A DNA stretch of 64,000 bases from Synaphobranchus kaupii (GCA_029718625.1 CM056381.1:59018157-59082156); one strand, 5' to 3'. Shown: positions 1 through 13,370, counted from the first letter of the stretch. The notes: generated from the sequence alone by a model not told the origin. Made by a program: numbers and translations.

Positions 1-2419
1 TAAATAGCACTCCAGGTATACAGAAACATATCTTAATTAAATTTTTGGGTGAACTGCCTCTTAAATTTTTTGAGGTAAATAATTCCCACAAAACTAATTC
101 GGTAGAGCTCATAAAGCTAATCATCCCAGTGCCTTAAAGGATCTTGTTGGTCTCCAAAAACATGTTCCCTTCCTATGTACTGTATATTAATGTTACTAAA
201 TATCCTATGCATGTGAATTTTACTTTTTTAACTCGAAACTGGTATGTAGAAGTTTTATGGTCATATGCACTTTGGTGAAATTAATGGAAGTTGCAAAAAG
301 CAAGTTCACTACATGGCACACCTGAGAAATGCATGAAAGAGACAAACTTGTGTGAAACACAAAAATGTCTATATAATATGATGATAATATGCAAAGTCCT
401 ATTACTGGGCATGGTCAATAGAAATTTATGTGAGTTTCACAACCTTGCCATGTGAACTATGGAATGAATAGGCCTATTAATTTTCCTAAAAATAAATTCT
501 CAACTGTATTTGCTTTTTCCCTATGGGTCACGAGAGATTTTGCCCTGTAACCATGACTTGGAGAATATGTATTTATTTATTTTTGGGATCTTAAAACCAC
601 AAACATTAGTTTTTACATACAGTATGATGACACATGAAAAAAAAACCCAGTTCAAAATTAAACTGCTATAATATGCCATTTAGAGAAAGCCAAGAGAAGC
701 AAGCACAGCATGTGCAAGGGAATCAAAGATCAGAATAAATATCACAGACACAAAAATAATCATACTATGTTTACAGTGCCTTTGAGCAGCTTTAATGTCT
801 GGTGTTACAGTCAGTATCTAACTGAATTTAAAAGGCTGTACAAAACGTTTGCTCATTTTATTGATATTCACTGACATTAGGCATTATTTTTTCTCTAGTC
901 GCTCACAAAAAAACAAATACTGACCTATTTTATAAGCATAAGTCCTGTGGTCTGTTTGTTTTGTCACAAGAAAGTAAATGGTTTCAAAAAGGTATCTCTT
1001 ATGGCTGACTGCATTAAGCTGATCCCCATATAAAGCAACTGAAAAATGGGATGCTGAGGACTTCAATATGATAAGAACATTCCGTTGACAAAAAAAACAT
1101 GAATGGATAGGTCATTTTGAAAGTGCCTTTGTGCCAGCATGGCATTTCTGTTAAGAATCACAAAGCACATTAATCAGTGACAAAATGACTACATATCTAG
1201 ATTTTCCATCACTGTGAAAAAGAAAAAAAATACACACAATTATTAAACCTTTTTAAAAAATGCTACAAACATAATATAAGCACTAAATTTAGTTGTGATG
1301 ATGAGCTGCTGTGTTTATGAAACGTCATAGAATATCCCATAGAATAGTCCCAATTTAGACAGAAAATGCAGAGGGCAGTAAATAGGCTACACTTCAATGT
1401 ACACAATTGACATAAGCAAATTCTCTGTAACTGTAATTGGAAACATATTTACTTAAATGGGTTACAGCTTGGTCTGCATGTTATTAGCAACATCCTCTTC
1501 CAAATTAGTCACTGTGTAGTTGCATAGATGTATGTTGCGTAGTATATCTGCATTTTATGCACTTATGTACCGTGATGTGAAAAAGAAAGTAAAACCCCTT
1601 CCAAGTCTATTCTACATATTTTGACATAACTAACCCTCATCTAGCACCAGGTTCTAATTACCTTCTTAATTGATATGAAAGGTTGCACTTACTTTTTCAC
1701 AAATGGCTTCTACATGTTGGCATATTTCTGGATGAATAAATAATGCCAAAGTTAAATCTGTTATGTGTTATTTGTCACATGAGGTTAGATTTATCTACTG
1801 TTAGGACTGTGTGAGACAAGAAGAGGATTAGCTATGTCCTAATATATAAAAACCATAGAAATGAAAGAGGGTGTATTTTTCCACATGACTGTATAGGTGA
1901 TTGAGGATAAAAGCATCTGATGAATGCTTAAGTGTCAAGGTAACATTATAAAGTACTTCATTACACTGTAAGTAATGTATGGTGTATTGCCATCTTAAAA
2001 TAAAGTGGGAATGAAGCACATGCATAAATTTGCTAAAGCTGATTCAAACTGACCTTTTTAACCCATAACTGCTTTATGCTTCTGATTGGGGGGCCTTTAT
2101 TTTCCAACAGTCATTAACTAACAGCCACCTTTGTTTTCCAGCCCTGCAGACAATGTTGGAAATTCTTGCAGAGTCCCCTATGGACACTTTCTTAGGTGTT
2201 AATTTGATCTCCAGGAGAGGGTGGATCAAAGAGAGACAGTTAGTTAGCATAATCCCTCTCTCCACTGTGAATAAAAATAATGGGGGAAGGGCTGTGCGTG
2301 GTACAGGTCTTGAACTGTGTCTAGCAGTTCTCATCTCTGTGGAGGGTGTATCACATGGTGTAAATATATCACGGGTCAGGGGTCCTTACACACAAGGGTC
2401 AACAACCCTTATATTGATA
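1..2419. other. Downstream flank of nlgn1, no gene recognised
   Basis: AT-rich, with only short chance frames of up to 92 codons. One weak inverted-repeat element is noted at 1576-1702. Nothing else is identifiable. Confidence 0.6.
1576..1702. mobile_element. Possible short Tc1/mariner-type MITE
   Basis: Ends tgtgaaaaagaaagtaaaacc and, on the other strand, tgtgaaaaagtaagtgcaacc form imperfect inverted repeats about 127 bp apart. The 'ttactttttcaca' end recalls Tc1-type terminal repeats. No clear TA duplication, so it is tentative. Confidence 0.35.
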
Positions 2420-2666
2420 TTAAAGGGATAGTTCGGAATTTTGGACATAATGTCTCAATTAAGACTTACCCATGATGTAGTTGATTGATGGAAACCATTT
2501 TCAGCTAATTCCATGCTGTCCCTTCTTTTGGGCATACACATGTTGCTAGTGCTAGCGCAACTCTAAGGTAACCGGTAGCATCCACTACCAAACGCACTTA
2601 AACACTCCACAGTGCACCCAAAGCAAATAAAATTGAGATGTCCAAAATTCCGAACTATCCCTTTAA
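2420..2666. mobile_element. TTAA-flanked MITE (piggyBac-like)
   Basis: A 247-bp element with 29-bp perfect terminal inverted repeats starting ttaaagggatagttcggaat at 2420 and mirrored at 2666. TTAA at both ends is the target site of the piggyBac superfamily, and the 'ttaaagggatagttc' end is common in fish genomes. It has no coding capacity. The perfect ends suggest a fairly young insertion. Confidence 0.85.
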
Positions 2667-4859
2667 CGCATAATTGCTGTAGTTTCATTGGTTTATTTGT
2701 GCCTCTGTTGAATGTGTTTACCTTTTGTCATCTCAGTTCCTTTTAAATTTATTGTAGGTATTAATCCCTGTGCATTACAGCACATTATCTGTCAGAAGTG
2801 TGTAGTGGCTATTGGAGATGTGGTGGTCAGATAATGACAGTGCAAATTGCAGCAGTAAATGAATATCTTCTTATCAGCAGTTCAGTTACAGGTCTGACTA
2901 ATTGCTTTTTTAAGCTATGTCATAAATGGTAGGAACCCACAGGTTAACAAGATCATTATGAAAATTGTGTATTGAAGTGAAGAATGTGCTTTTACTCTGC
3001 CCAGCTGCCATCACTTACGAGATGACTTCCTTATGGGCATTTGTACAAGTTAAGGTTATGTTTCTTGCACAAGAGTACAATAGCAACCTTGGGATTACTA
3101 TGGGGATTTCAACTCATAAACCTGGCTTTCTGACCACTACTCGACTTTGCCACCTGACGGCTCAGGAAAAAAAAGCTGTAGAAAAGGGAGGGTACCTTTC
3201 TTGGTGGCTAAACAGCTAAGCCCTTAGCAAAAAGAATAAATTAGCATTATCCCCTGTCGCTTTTACAACTGTATGACCAGACAACTGTGAGACCAAAGGG
3301 GGCAGCTTTTGGAACAGCGAAGCAGCCGGCATGTGACATCTTTTGTTTATGCATGTATTCAAGAGTACCCTTTTACCACTGCTCCTGTCTCCTCAAACAG
3401 CTTCAACTAATTTGTGGTTGTAGGAGACACAGTGCTGGGCCAACATTACTAGCTCACTCAGTGAAGATTTACTGTGGCATTATAAAAGCCATTAAGTGTT
3501 GTCTAGTGTCTGTAGGACACAAGGGTGGTAATAGTGCTAGCACAGGCTTAGGTAAAGTCCCGTCCAGTAGTAACTTCAGAAGTCAGAATCGATATAAAAA
3601 AAACATAAAAATAATAAAACAACCCTGAACTGAAACACTTAAATATACAAAAAAAGACAGAGAGGAAAGTAATGTCCGTTACAATTTTTGAGACTTTAGT
3701 CTGAGAAATATATGCTGGGGTGGCAGGCTGCTTTCATTTGTTCAATCATGGGTAAGTCAGTGGCCTAGATTCAATCCATTTTTGTCCTTCACATTGACAA
3801 TTACATGGAAGTGTCAGGTTTTATCTTCATCAACACATATCGGTGTGTTCATCAGTCACCAACGGGTAACTTGCCAAAACGTGTTTGTAAAAAATCGAAT
3901 AAACTAAACTTCCATTTATAAGTCAAATTTAAGAAAAAACATATCTATTGAATCCACAGCAGTCACTTCAGGCAGAAGACCACATCACAACCCAAGCACC
4001 TAGTGATAAAATCCCTGGAGTAAACCACACCTTTTAAGCAGCAAATTGTGTCATTATCTTTACTTAGTCAGCACCCTCATACCCCTTTTTATGTTGAAAA
4101 GCCATTAAGCAATGAAGAAAAAACAGCAGGAAACTTTATTCGTCCAAGGTAATGTGACATTGAGTATTAGCGAGAGGTGATCAGTAGCCTTTGCGTAATA
4201 TGATTAAGGACATAGAAAAATAATACAGCTAATGTCCTCTGTATTTAGAAAATTAGTATTTCACTTATATCAAAATGAGGGACCAATGTCCATCATACAA
4301 AACTAGATGTTTACTCAAGCTATTGGGTATGCACTGTGATTATCTTTCCCCTCCTTCTCCAAAGTCTTCCCTGCATCACTGTCACATCTGTTACCTGTGA
4401 GCCAATCAGAGTAGTTCATGAAAATTAATCCAATGGGAACTCAACTTATTTTAATTACAACTTAATCAGCAGAACAGCCACTAAGCAGATAAATTGTCAT
4501 GCGCATCGTGCTAAAAATATCCGGTTTCACCTGTCTGCCAGCTCTCAAAGTAGACAGCACCGACAGTAAGAATCTGCCAGAAGGTTACTATTCTCATTTG
4601 TTCTGTTGGCACACTGCAGTGTTGGCACCTTCCAAGGGCTTAAATAGCATTGGTGCTTAACATATTCTATGCGTCTTGATATGTAAATACACAATTAAAC
4701 ACTTCCCCAGAAATAAACTGATAAAAGGAGACATGTCCCATGTGTGCATATTTTGAAGTCTCAAAATATATGTTATGCCCCAAACTCCCCAAAATCCCTC
4801 TGCATCTGCAGAAAACACGAGTAGCATCTTTGCTCCAGGAAGGACAAAAACAGGTAGAG
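2667..4859. other. nlgn1 3' flank, nothing recognised
   Basis: Unique-looking AT-rich sequence. A 113-codon frame at 3287-3628 (+) has no recognisable domain and a composition ordinary for noncoding DNA. It may contain distal 3' UTR. Confidence 0.5.
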
Positions 4860-5120
4860 TTTGATGTCTATTAAGGTTTAATTTATTAAAAAAAATTTCG
4901 TTCCGTGTTCTTCTTTCTCAATGGCTGCTTCAAGCAGTCCCTGTGAAATTCCTCAAGTGAAGTCTGCCACTGGAAAAATCTAACTTTAAATCATGTTTCC
5001 GTAAAAAAAAGACACAAGATCTTTTCTGTTTTGGTTTAGTTCTGTTTTCCCCCCCAAGTAACATTTCCCTTTCCCTCTCAGCAATAAAATACCCCTAAAC
5101 AGCTGTGGAAAGCACGCCAG
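4860..5120 (-). other. nlgn1: nlgn1 3' untranslated region (proximal part)
   Basis: Begins after the TAG at 5121-5123. The first AATAAA on the minus strand is at 4887-4882, with a T/G-rich stretch about 30-45 nt further on, so a short 3' UTR of about 250 nt is possible. Another AATAAA lies at 4140-4135. Neuroligin transcripts often have long 3' UTRs, so the true end may be further downstream. Confidence 0.4.
4882..4887 (-). promoter_or_regulatory. nlgn1: Candidate polyadenylation signal of nlgn1
   Basis: AATAAA on the minus strand, 234 nt past the stop codon and followed by T-rich sequence. AT-rich DNA contains many such hexamers, so this is only a candidate. Confidence 0.35.
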
Positions 5121-5943
5121 CTATACTCTGGTAGTTGAATGTGAGTGTGGGTGGGGATGTGGTAAGGTGTGGTTGTGCCCACTGGGGTAGCTGCTGAAAG
5201 GGTGCAGGGGTTGGATGCTGTTGGGGATCATGGTGATGGTGTTGGGGGTCATAAGTGGGAGGTCATTGGGGGACCTCCTCATGGCTAGGGCGTAGTCAGG
5301 TGGGCAGGCAGTTCTGAGCACCACCTCGTGCGGATGGATGCCATCACACTGGTGGTTGGTGTCTGTGTGCTTCATCTGCAGGGACATGATCTCCTCTTCC
5401 TGCGTGTGGGCAATGTCATTGGCAGTACGCCGCTGGGGGGTCCCATGCTGATGCGTGCCTTGTCTCCGCTTGTCCTTCTTGTAGTAGAGTGCGGCAAAAG
5501 CCAGGATGTTGAGAAAAAGGAGAGAGGCTCCCACCGCAATAGTGACGCTGAGCTCTGTAGAGTAGTCCCTCTGGTCCATCGGGAAGGGCCGCTCCAGCTG
5601 GTCAATGCCATCCTGGCTCTCGGTGGGGAAGGGGGTTGGGTTAGGTCGGCGGGTGGGGATGGGAGGGGTTCTCTTTGGTGTCCCGGAAGTGGTCTCTGGC
5701 AGGGGAGGTGTGCTGGCATAGGAGATGATTTGGGTGGCATCGTTGAGGCTGTGCAGATGGGGAACCAGCTCTAGCCACAGGTTAACCTTGTTGGCACGGT
5801 AGTGCTCCTTCACGCGGGGCTTAAGGCCGATGTGCAGATACAGCTGGTCCTTCTGGTTGTATCGCGTCCAGGCCACCTCCTCGAACCGGTTTGGCTTGGT
5901 GTGGATGAACTTAGTGTCCTGCGGTACTGGCTGATTAGGGTCA
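5121..5943 (-). CDS. nlgn1: Neuroligin-1, terminal coding exon (stalk, transmembrane helix, cytoplasmic tail)
   Basis: Last coding exon of a postsynaptic adhesion protein that binds presynaptic neurexins and organises mainly excitatory synapses. The acceptor ends at 5944 (cttgcag), and the first codon is completed by the GG left by the preceding exon, giving T-G-D-P-N-Q-P. About 273 residues follow: the end of the cholinesterase-like domain ([20 protein letters not shown]), a Pro/Thr-rich stalk (roughly residues 75-120), the hydrophobic helix [20 protein letters not shown] (about 5481-5555) followed by the stop-transfer KKDKRR, and a cytoplasmic tail. The tail has the gephyrin-binding-type stretch [18 protein letters not shown] and ends His-rich with the class I PDZ ligand STTRV before TAG at 5121-5123. 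The tail motifs [13 protein letters not shown] and [15 protein letters not shown] and the [10 protein letters not shown] end fit paralogue 1 better than 2, 3 or 4. The stalk is the most divergent part. Confidence 0.96.
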
Positions 5944-6523
5944 CTGCAAGTTAGAAGAGATTTCATATAAACCACATGCTGAAGGATATTTATCATTTGC
6001 ACATAATAACAATTTGGGTCCATTTTTCATCTTTCACTAGCAAAGATGAAATATAGCTAGAAACAAAAAAATCTGGTAGGAAAATGTAGGAAAGATCCAT
6101 ATCTGATTTTCTCACTCATCACATTGCATTTGCACTGGACAAGGGATAGAGGTGGACTTTTTAAGTAGTAGTAAAACTGGTGAGCTTTCATTTGAATAAA
6201 GCCAAAAAAAAAAAACTAAAAAAGGAGAAAAATTAAATCAAGGGTAAATGACATGTATTCAAATCATTCTCAATCAGGAGTCCCCAAGCCTGGTCCTACA
6301 GATTCACAGGGTCTGCTGGTTTTGGTTTTCACCTTAAAATCAGAAACTAATTCAGACCTAAGAAAGTGAAGTATGTTAACTGTATAATAGACTGCTCTAA
6401 TTGATCAGTTAAGAGCTCCATAACAAAGAAGGCTGTTGGACTTAAATATGGTAGACTCCATTGCTCTCTCAAGACCAAGGTTGGGGACCTGTGTTCTAGA
6501 CCGAAGTGGGTCTCTGGACATAC
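5944..6523 (-). other. nlgn1: Intron between the 790-bp exon and the terminal exon of nlgn1
   Basis: A 580-bp phase-2 intron running from gtatgt at 6523 to cttgcag at 5944. Its 5' part is mostly one degenerate MITE (6275-6491). The rest is AT-rich with no open reading frame of note. Confidence 0.9.
6275..6491. mobile_element. hAT-like MITE inside nlgn1 intron, next to the splice donor
   Basis: About 217 bp with imperfect terminal inverted repeats: left end caggagtccccaagcctggt; the right end read on the other strand is caggtccccaaccttggtc. This CAG...CTG, 'tccccaa..tggtcct' type of end is typical of short nonautonomous hAT elements in fish. No clean 8-bp target duplication remains, so it is old. 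It lies between the donor at 6523 and the body of the intron. Confidence 0.65.
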
Positions 6524-7313
6524 CCAGTTTTGGCAAAGTTCGTCCAATACGTCATCACCACGGCACTCAGCATGACATCATTCTTGGAGAAGTTGCATGG
6601 GAACAGGTCGGTGGGGCCGATCATGGGCAGCCCGAATACATAGGGGATCTCATCACCATGGGCTGAATCTGCCCAGGGTGGCACCTGCTCTGTCTGGCAG
6701 TGGTGGTAGAAGGCGTAGAAGTAGGTGGGAGACCCAAAACTGGAGTGAAGATCGGCTGTGGCTACTGCTGGCGCTACCCACTGGTGGTCAGTAAAGAGGG
6801 CCAGCAAGGTTTTCCTTCTGGTTTCGGGATTGTGCCGATCTGCCCAGTCCGTGTACATGAACTTGATAGTTTCCCTCAGGATGTCCTTGCCCTCTGGGTA
6901 CCCGTACAGGTCATCCACAAAGCTTGAGACAGCATAGTCAAAATCATTGGCCTGGACACCATTCTCATTATCCACAATGAGCTCAACGAACTTCAGGCCT
7001 TCCCCCTGGTTGACGCCCAGCATAATGTCATAGTTGAGGAACTCCCCTTGTTCCATCAGGATCTGCGGATCATCGGGAATGACATCCCCGTCGATGACAG
7101 GCCCAAAGGCGATGTGATAACGGGCTGGTTGAACATCCTGATCTACCAGCTCCTTGTAGTGCCTCTTCTGCAGACACTCCACAAGCTCAGAAGAGCCTTC
7201 TATGTCACAGCCCACCTTCTTGGCTAGGATCCGGGCATACTTAGCTGGCTGGAAGCTGACAGCCCAGCTCGATAGAGCCGTGCCACTCTGTGCTATAGCT
7301 CTCTGAAATAATC
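6524..7313 (-). CDS. nlgn1: Neuroligin-1, 790-bp internal coding exon (cholinesterase-like domain core)
   Basis: Acceptor ctccag ends at 7314. The exon opens GA (completing a split Gly) into [18 protein letters not shown] and closes NFAKTG with donor gtatgt at 6523. The 790-bp length equals the large internal neuroligin exon known from mammals. Visible landmarks are [17 protein letters not shown], then [17 protein letters not shown], which contains the neurexin-contact residues mapped in rodent neuroligin-1. The [13 protein letters not shown] to [14 protein letters not shown] stretch forms the dimer-interface helices. [12 protein letters not shown] retains the His of the ancestral catalytic triad (codon near 6658-6660). 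The frame is open throughout with no disabling change, so the exon looks functional. A hAT-type MITE ends 31 bp beyond the donor. Confidence 0.97.
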
Positions 7314-8676
<1,363 letters not shown>

Positions 8677-8857
8677 TCACTGTTATTTACAGAGTGACTC
8701 TTTTGAATTCTGTCTATTTTGCTGTCATCAAAGTCATACCCAGTCAAATAGGTATCCCACATAGGCACCAGTACACTTGTAAAACATGACTGTAGATACC
8801 TGAGATGTTCAATAAACAGGTTACTCACCAAAGCATCATATGAAAGAATAACTTTGT

Positions 8858-9045
8858 CAGAGGTGTAAAGTCCAGGTTCAGAAAGTAAATGTCCTCCCCA
8901 GTATTTTGTTACAATCACCTGGATTTGCTCATCTGTGCTATTTTTCAGCCAGGAGGTAGAACTAATTAGTGAAATCTGCTGGTTGAGTTTGTGGGAATCA
9001 CATGGCAGGACTTTCACTATCTGACCCCTGGATTTTACACCTCTG
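8858..9045. mobile_element. hAT MITE with perfect 8-bp target duplication
   Basis: A 188-bp element with ends cagaggtgtaaagtccaggt and, mirrored, cagaggtgtaaaatccaggg. The flanking aactttgt at 8850-8857 is repeated exactly at 9046-9053, the 8-bp target duplication of hAT transposons. A related copy is at 53149-53309. It lies about 220 bp upstream of the nlgn1 186-bp exon acceptor. Confidence 0.92.
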
Positions 9046-9053
9046 AACTTTGT

Positions 9054-9466
9054 TATGATGTTTTGTTTCAAATTATTTCTAATTATTCTGGTGTCTAAAG
9101 GGAAAGTTTTTCTAATAATGATTTCACCATTTCTGGATCTAAACTCGTAAAGTATCACAAAAGTAAAGACTAGTGATGAGCTAGGACCTATTTTGCCTTT
9201 TAGCTCATAATTAGGGCCACCGCTTTTTCTCCACCATGTGACCTGCAGGGATTTAAACTTCAATGGTTAAACTCTAGGGGTCCCCATAGGCACTCCAATG
9301 GCATATTCAAGTGACTAATCAGACAGTTTCTAATTCAGACATTTCTAAAAATAATTAGTTGTTCTAATATGGGGAGAGTCAGGAAGGAAAGTGAACATAA
9401 GTTTAAATGTGCAGCATGTCAAAAAGCACGTCAGGAGTGAGCCAGTGGTCCTTACTCCTGGTCCTG
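9054..9466. other. Intronic stretch without recognised features
   Basis: AT-rich sequence between the hAT MITE and the next repeat. No coding or repeat signature seen. Confidence 0.5.
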
Positions 9467-9740
9467 GGTTGTGTCCGAATCAGCACCCTTCCATACTATT
9501 GAGTAGGCTTGTTGAGTAGACAGGACTAGAATGTAGTTAAGTATGCAAAATTTTCTCTAAATGTATTATAGATATGCTTACTTCCGGGGTTTCGCTGAGT
9601 ACATTCGGGAGCATACTTTTCAAGAAATATGCAAACATTTTGGTGGCATAAATATGACGTGCAACTTCATAAAAAAAATGAGGCGCAGCTTCGCTGACAT
9701 TTTGCTTCAATAATAACAAAAACAACACGTGGCATGACCT
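9467..9740. mobile_element. Truncated copy of the GTGTCCGAATC terminal-repeat family
   Basis: Starts ggttgtgtccgaatcagcac right after ctg (9464-9466) and shares 'cttccggggtttcgctgagt', 'cattcgggagca' and 'aacaaaaacaacacgtg' with the copy at 29364-30043. The right end is missing. See the 29364 and 14077 copies for the family. Confidence 0.65.
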
Positions 9741-12053
9741 CCAGGCCTCGTGGCCAGGTGTGTATGCAGGTTTTTTCTGCCACCAGTTACCCTGGCTCAA
9801 TCAGCTAATTAGTCATATACACCAACATCGACTCACTCTTAAATTAGACCACAATAAAACGCTACAATACATGCATACAGGCACAAGAACATTCATCAGC
9901 TGCTGTTCATATTGCGGAATGTAGCTAAAATACCAGATCATGTAAATAATTGGTAACTAGTGGCAGCAAAAACATGCATAGACACTGGCCCGCTAGGCCT
10001 GGAGTTGCCCTTCCCTGATCTAGACCCATGCACTACTACATTGAGTACTACAATGAAGAATCTTCATTGCAATGTGTCTTAAAGAAGTGGAAACCATTCT
10101 ACATGATAGAGCTGAACTAAGCCACTCCCTAACTTCACAGATCAATGTTTCTGAAAAGCTCTGAAATTCTGCATAACAATGGATGATGGATGAAAATCTT
10201 CTGAGAAATGCCCGAAATCTAACTGTGAGTTGCTAGTATTGTTGGTTAGCAATCTTAGCATTGGCTTATAATAGAAAGTAAACAAACAATGACACAATCA
10301 GACAATAAACCAAAATTATTAAGAGGCAAAATTTTGTCGAAATAAAACGGACGGTTCGAGTGAAATACAGTAGGCAATGATGCGCCTTTTGTAGTTGTAA
10401 TTATTTTTCATGAAGTGTAGTTCCCTATGTTACAACAATCATGTCAATATCATCCGACGTTGCACCATGATGCAAGGTAGAGAAGGAGGTTTGAATTCCA
10501 CAGTTACGTTAGATTCCTTGTCTCTGAAAAGCTGTAAAATCTGCATAACAAGCTGACTGTAGAACAGGCTGAAAATAATTGCACACTCTAACAATCTAAA
10601 CTACAGCACTTGTGCATTTAATCCATTTATGCAATAAAATGAGTCACTAATGCATAAAGTCAATTTTGTTTATGCCTTGCATAATATTAGTATGGAAACC
10701 CAGCTGTTACAAGAGACATATTCAGAGATTCAACATAAAAGCCACTTTACTGGAACAATATCAGGCAGTCATAAAATAATAATTGCTAATGTTTTGTTTT
10801 AAGCATCAATCTACTCTTTGATGACAGGTAAAAATAAAAAGATGGAGTACTGTTCAAATAATCAGTTTAAGGCACATTAAAAGGGAATTGTTGAGTTAGA
10901 AACAGTGGAAAAAAAACACTTGCAAGAGTAAGTGGATGCTTTATTCTAATTACAGGAAGCCCTTTGCAGTATGCTTTAAGGTACTGGCATCTAAAATCTC
11001 TCCAAAATTAAACAGACTTCAGACTGAATAACGTCATGAGTATTCCATGTGGCAAACAGGTAAATGGTCAAGAGTGTAGCGGTATTGGGTTATATGTGGG
11101 TGTTGCTATAATGATAAGTTTGGCTGCTTACCACCTGGCAGCCACAAATATTTGGTTTAATTCTATAGGAATAAGATGAATCCATTAACAATATGGTTGG
11201 GCTGATACCAACTCTGTGGAAATGTGCACCTTCAGAAATCGTTGATGGGGGGGGGGGGGGGGGGGGGGTCATCATATTACATTATTAAAATGGATATTAT
11301 TGTTCTTATTATTATTATTAGGCTAGTAGCCTAGGCTGTAGGCTAGCCCCCTATATCTGTCGATTTTCAATTAAATGTACCAATACTCTGACGACAACAG
11401 CCCCAGCATGCAGGAAACAAAAATTATGGAAAAACCCAGTATTAACCCCTGTAAATTCTGTGACTACATATTTCGTATTTATTTGGCAGTTGATGAGGAA
11501 GGTTTAGGATCACTTAAGCCCGGGCTGATCTCAGTGATCTGCGCTTTTGTCTCCAGTCATCTTCCAGATAGAATGTTTGCTAAACCGTTCAGAGGTGCAT
11601 TCAATTTGGTATGTACAAAGTTAAAAGTTTTTCTTTTAGCTTTGTGAGATCTCCCAAACCATCACCGATGGCAGTCACCCAACTGGAATGGTTGACACCA
11701 TTAAAATTATTATATTGTTACCTTTAAATGACAAATATGAATTTAAAATTAATAAAATAATAACATATAATAAAGGTATTGATTAAAACACATCATTTAA
11801 ACATGTGCATAACCAAGATTAGAGATCACAAGTAACTTTTTATTGATGAGAATATGATGGGAAAAATATGTTGCAAGTCAATCACAATTTTTACCATTTG
11901 GAATTTTTACCAATATGGAAGCTAGCTGTATATGCATAATTCAAATGTCATGAATGGGCAAATGAGAGGCAAATGGTTTTAAAAATTATGGAAGAAGGTT
12001 TAGTCAATGGCACTTCATTTTAAGATTAGCCTTAAATTACCACCCATCTAAAT
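9741..12053. other. Intronic stretch; short repeat echoes and a poly-G tract
   Basis: About 10170-10245 shares 'aaaatcttctgagaaatg' and 'aaatctaactgtgagttg' with 14290-14340, so it contains debris of the same repeat family. A run of 22 G lies at 11247-11268. The rest is AT-rich with no coding signature. Confidence 0.5.
11247..11268 (+). repeat. Homopolymer tract (G)22
   Basis: Twenty-two consecutive G between gttgat and tcatc. Such tracts can form G-quadruplexes and are error-prone in sequencing, so the length is approximate. Confidence 0.9.
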
Positions 12054-12841
12054 TGTTATGGTCCTGTGTTAATTGTGTATTATTTTCTGTTACTTTATTA
12101 TTTTTCATATTCATTCCCATAGCCCTGGTTCCTGTACTATTTACATTTCCCTCAGATCCCCTCTGTCTGTGTGCTGTGTTCCGAGTTGTCACTCCCCTGT
12201 ATCGTGCTGGCACTATTCGGGTGATTTCGGAACTAACATATCTTCTACGCTTTAACATTCCATTCTCGTGTGCTTTACCTGACTCCTGCTGCCTTCGCAT
12301 ATTGACTGCACCTGTCTCTAGCCTGTAACTCCGCCTACCAATCTGAGCACGAGTCTGCCTCTGATCCAGGCTATGTTGTCTTCAATGTGTTTTTGTGAAT
12401 CCGGTCCACGTCTTGGTTACTTCCCCATTATTGTATCATCTATTCCCATTGTTATCACCTTTGTCTTGTTTGTAACCCCGCCCTCTCTCACACCTGTACC
12501 TCCTTGTCTTATCCTTCCCCAGTGTTTATATACCCTCAATGTGCAGTCATTCGTTGTCAGAACGTTGATCAATTTCATTGTGCCGATTATTTGTAAGCCT
12601 TTGTTATTTCAGATTCCTGAGACATCCTTTCGTACGACTTCGAGCCTGCCTTTTCCTTCTGTTTTGTTTGCTGTGTTTTTCTGTTTTTTTGACTCTTGCT
12701 ACGTTTTTTGACTACTCTTCTGGATTTGGATTTTGTACTGTCTCTATCTCTGATTACCTGGCTTCTGAACTCGGACTGAATAAACAACGTTTTTTGCCTG
12801 CTACCTGTGGTCTGCGCTTGGGTATTTATCAGAACTTAACA
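12054..12841 (+). mobile_element. Solo LTR, family A (copy 1)
   Basis: A 788-bp block starting TGTTATGG and ending AACTTAACA. It is flanked by taaat at 12049-12053 and 12842-12846, a perfect 5-bp target duplication. It has a pyrimidine-rich U3-like body, a polyadenylation hexamer in 'ggactgaataaac' and a U5-like end 'cctgtggtctgcgcttgggt'. No internal retroelement sequence lies next to it, so it is what remains after LTR-LTR recombination. The family is a fish LTR retrotransposon, probably gypsy or ERV-like; the class is not decidable from an LTR alone. Copy 2 is at 62230-63234. Confidence 0.9.
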
Positions 12842-13370
12842 TAAATGATAAGTCTACCATGGTAATGAGACATGTTTGGTAAGACAATCAATGACAGAGA
12901 TGGGGTTCAGTCCTTCAGTCAAGAGCAACTCTGGTGTCTGTTTCTAACCATACCTGCTCATACAGCATAGCAGGTCTATACATCAGACCAGGCCATATAA
13001 GTATGTTTAGTATAGAGGCCGCTCAAGTATAAAGGTGAGAAATGGAGATATTGTATCCATTACAACAGATGGCATGAGGATAGCATTCTTGCTCATATTT
13101 TTATGAGCAAGTAATGAGCAAAATCTAAATATAACCATAATTGTTATGATATTTTCATTCTATAGTGGGCTACTGTTGGTCAAAAGAAAACTCATCTTAA
13201 GGAAAATGTCATATCCTTTGTCAAAAGATGCCATATCCTGCAGGAAACAGACAGTTTGTGCCAGGACACTCCATACATGTGCTCTTATATTTCTAAGCTT
13301 CTCTTATGTCATTTGAAATGCTTCATTTTCATACCTTCATTCTAATTTAACCCCTTAACTTAGTGGTTTA
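12842..13370. other. Intronic stretch without recognised features
   Basis: No coding or repeat signature recognised between the solo LTR and the Tc1 derivative. Confidence 0.5.

Noticed and set aside
3287..3628. 113-codon plus-strand frame downstream of nlgn1
   Set aside because: No domain, no splice or start context, ends in a poly-A/T-rich stretch; compatible with chance.
5328..5774. 148-codon plus-strand frame overlapping the terminal nlgn1 exon
   Set aside because: It is the antisense shadow of a real, conserved exon.
9438..10015. Possible hAT MITE with ends cagtggtccttactcctggt and, mirrored, cagggaagggcaactccagg
   Set aside because: Ends match only loosely, no target duplication, and another element lies between; not enough to call.
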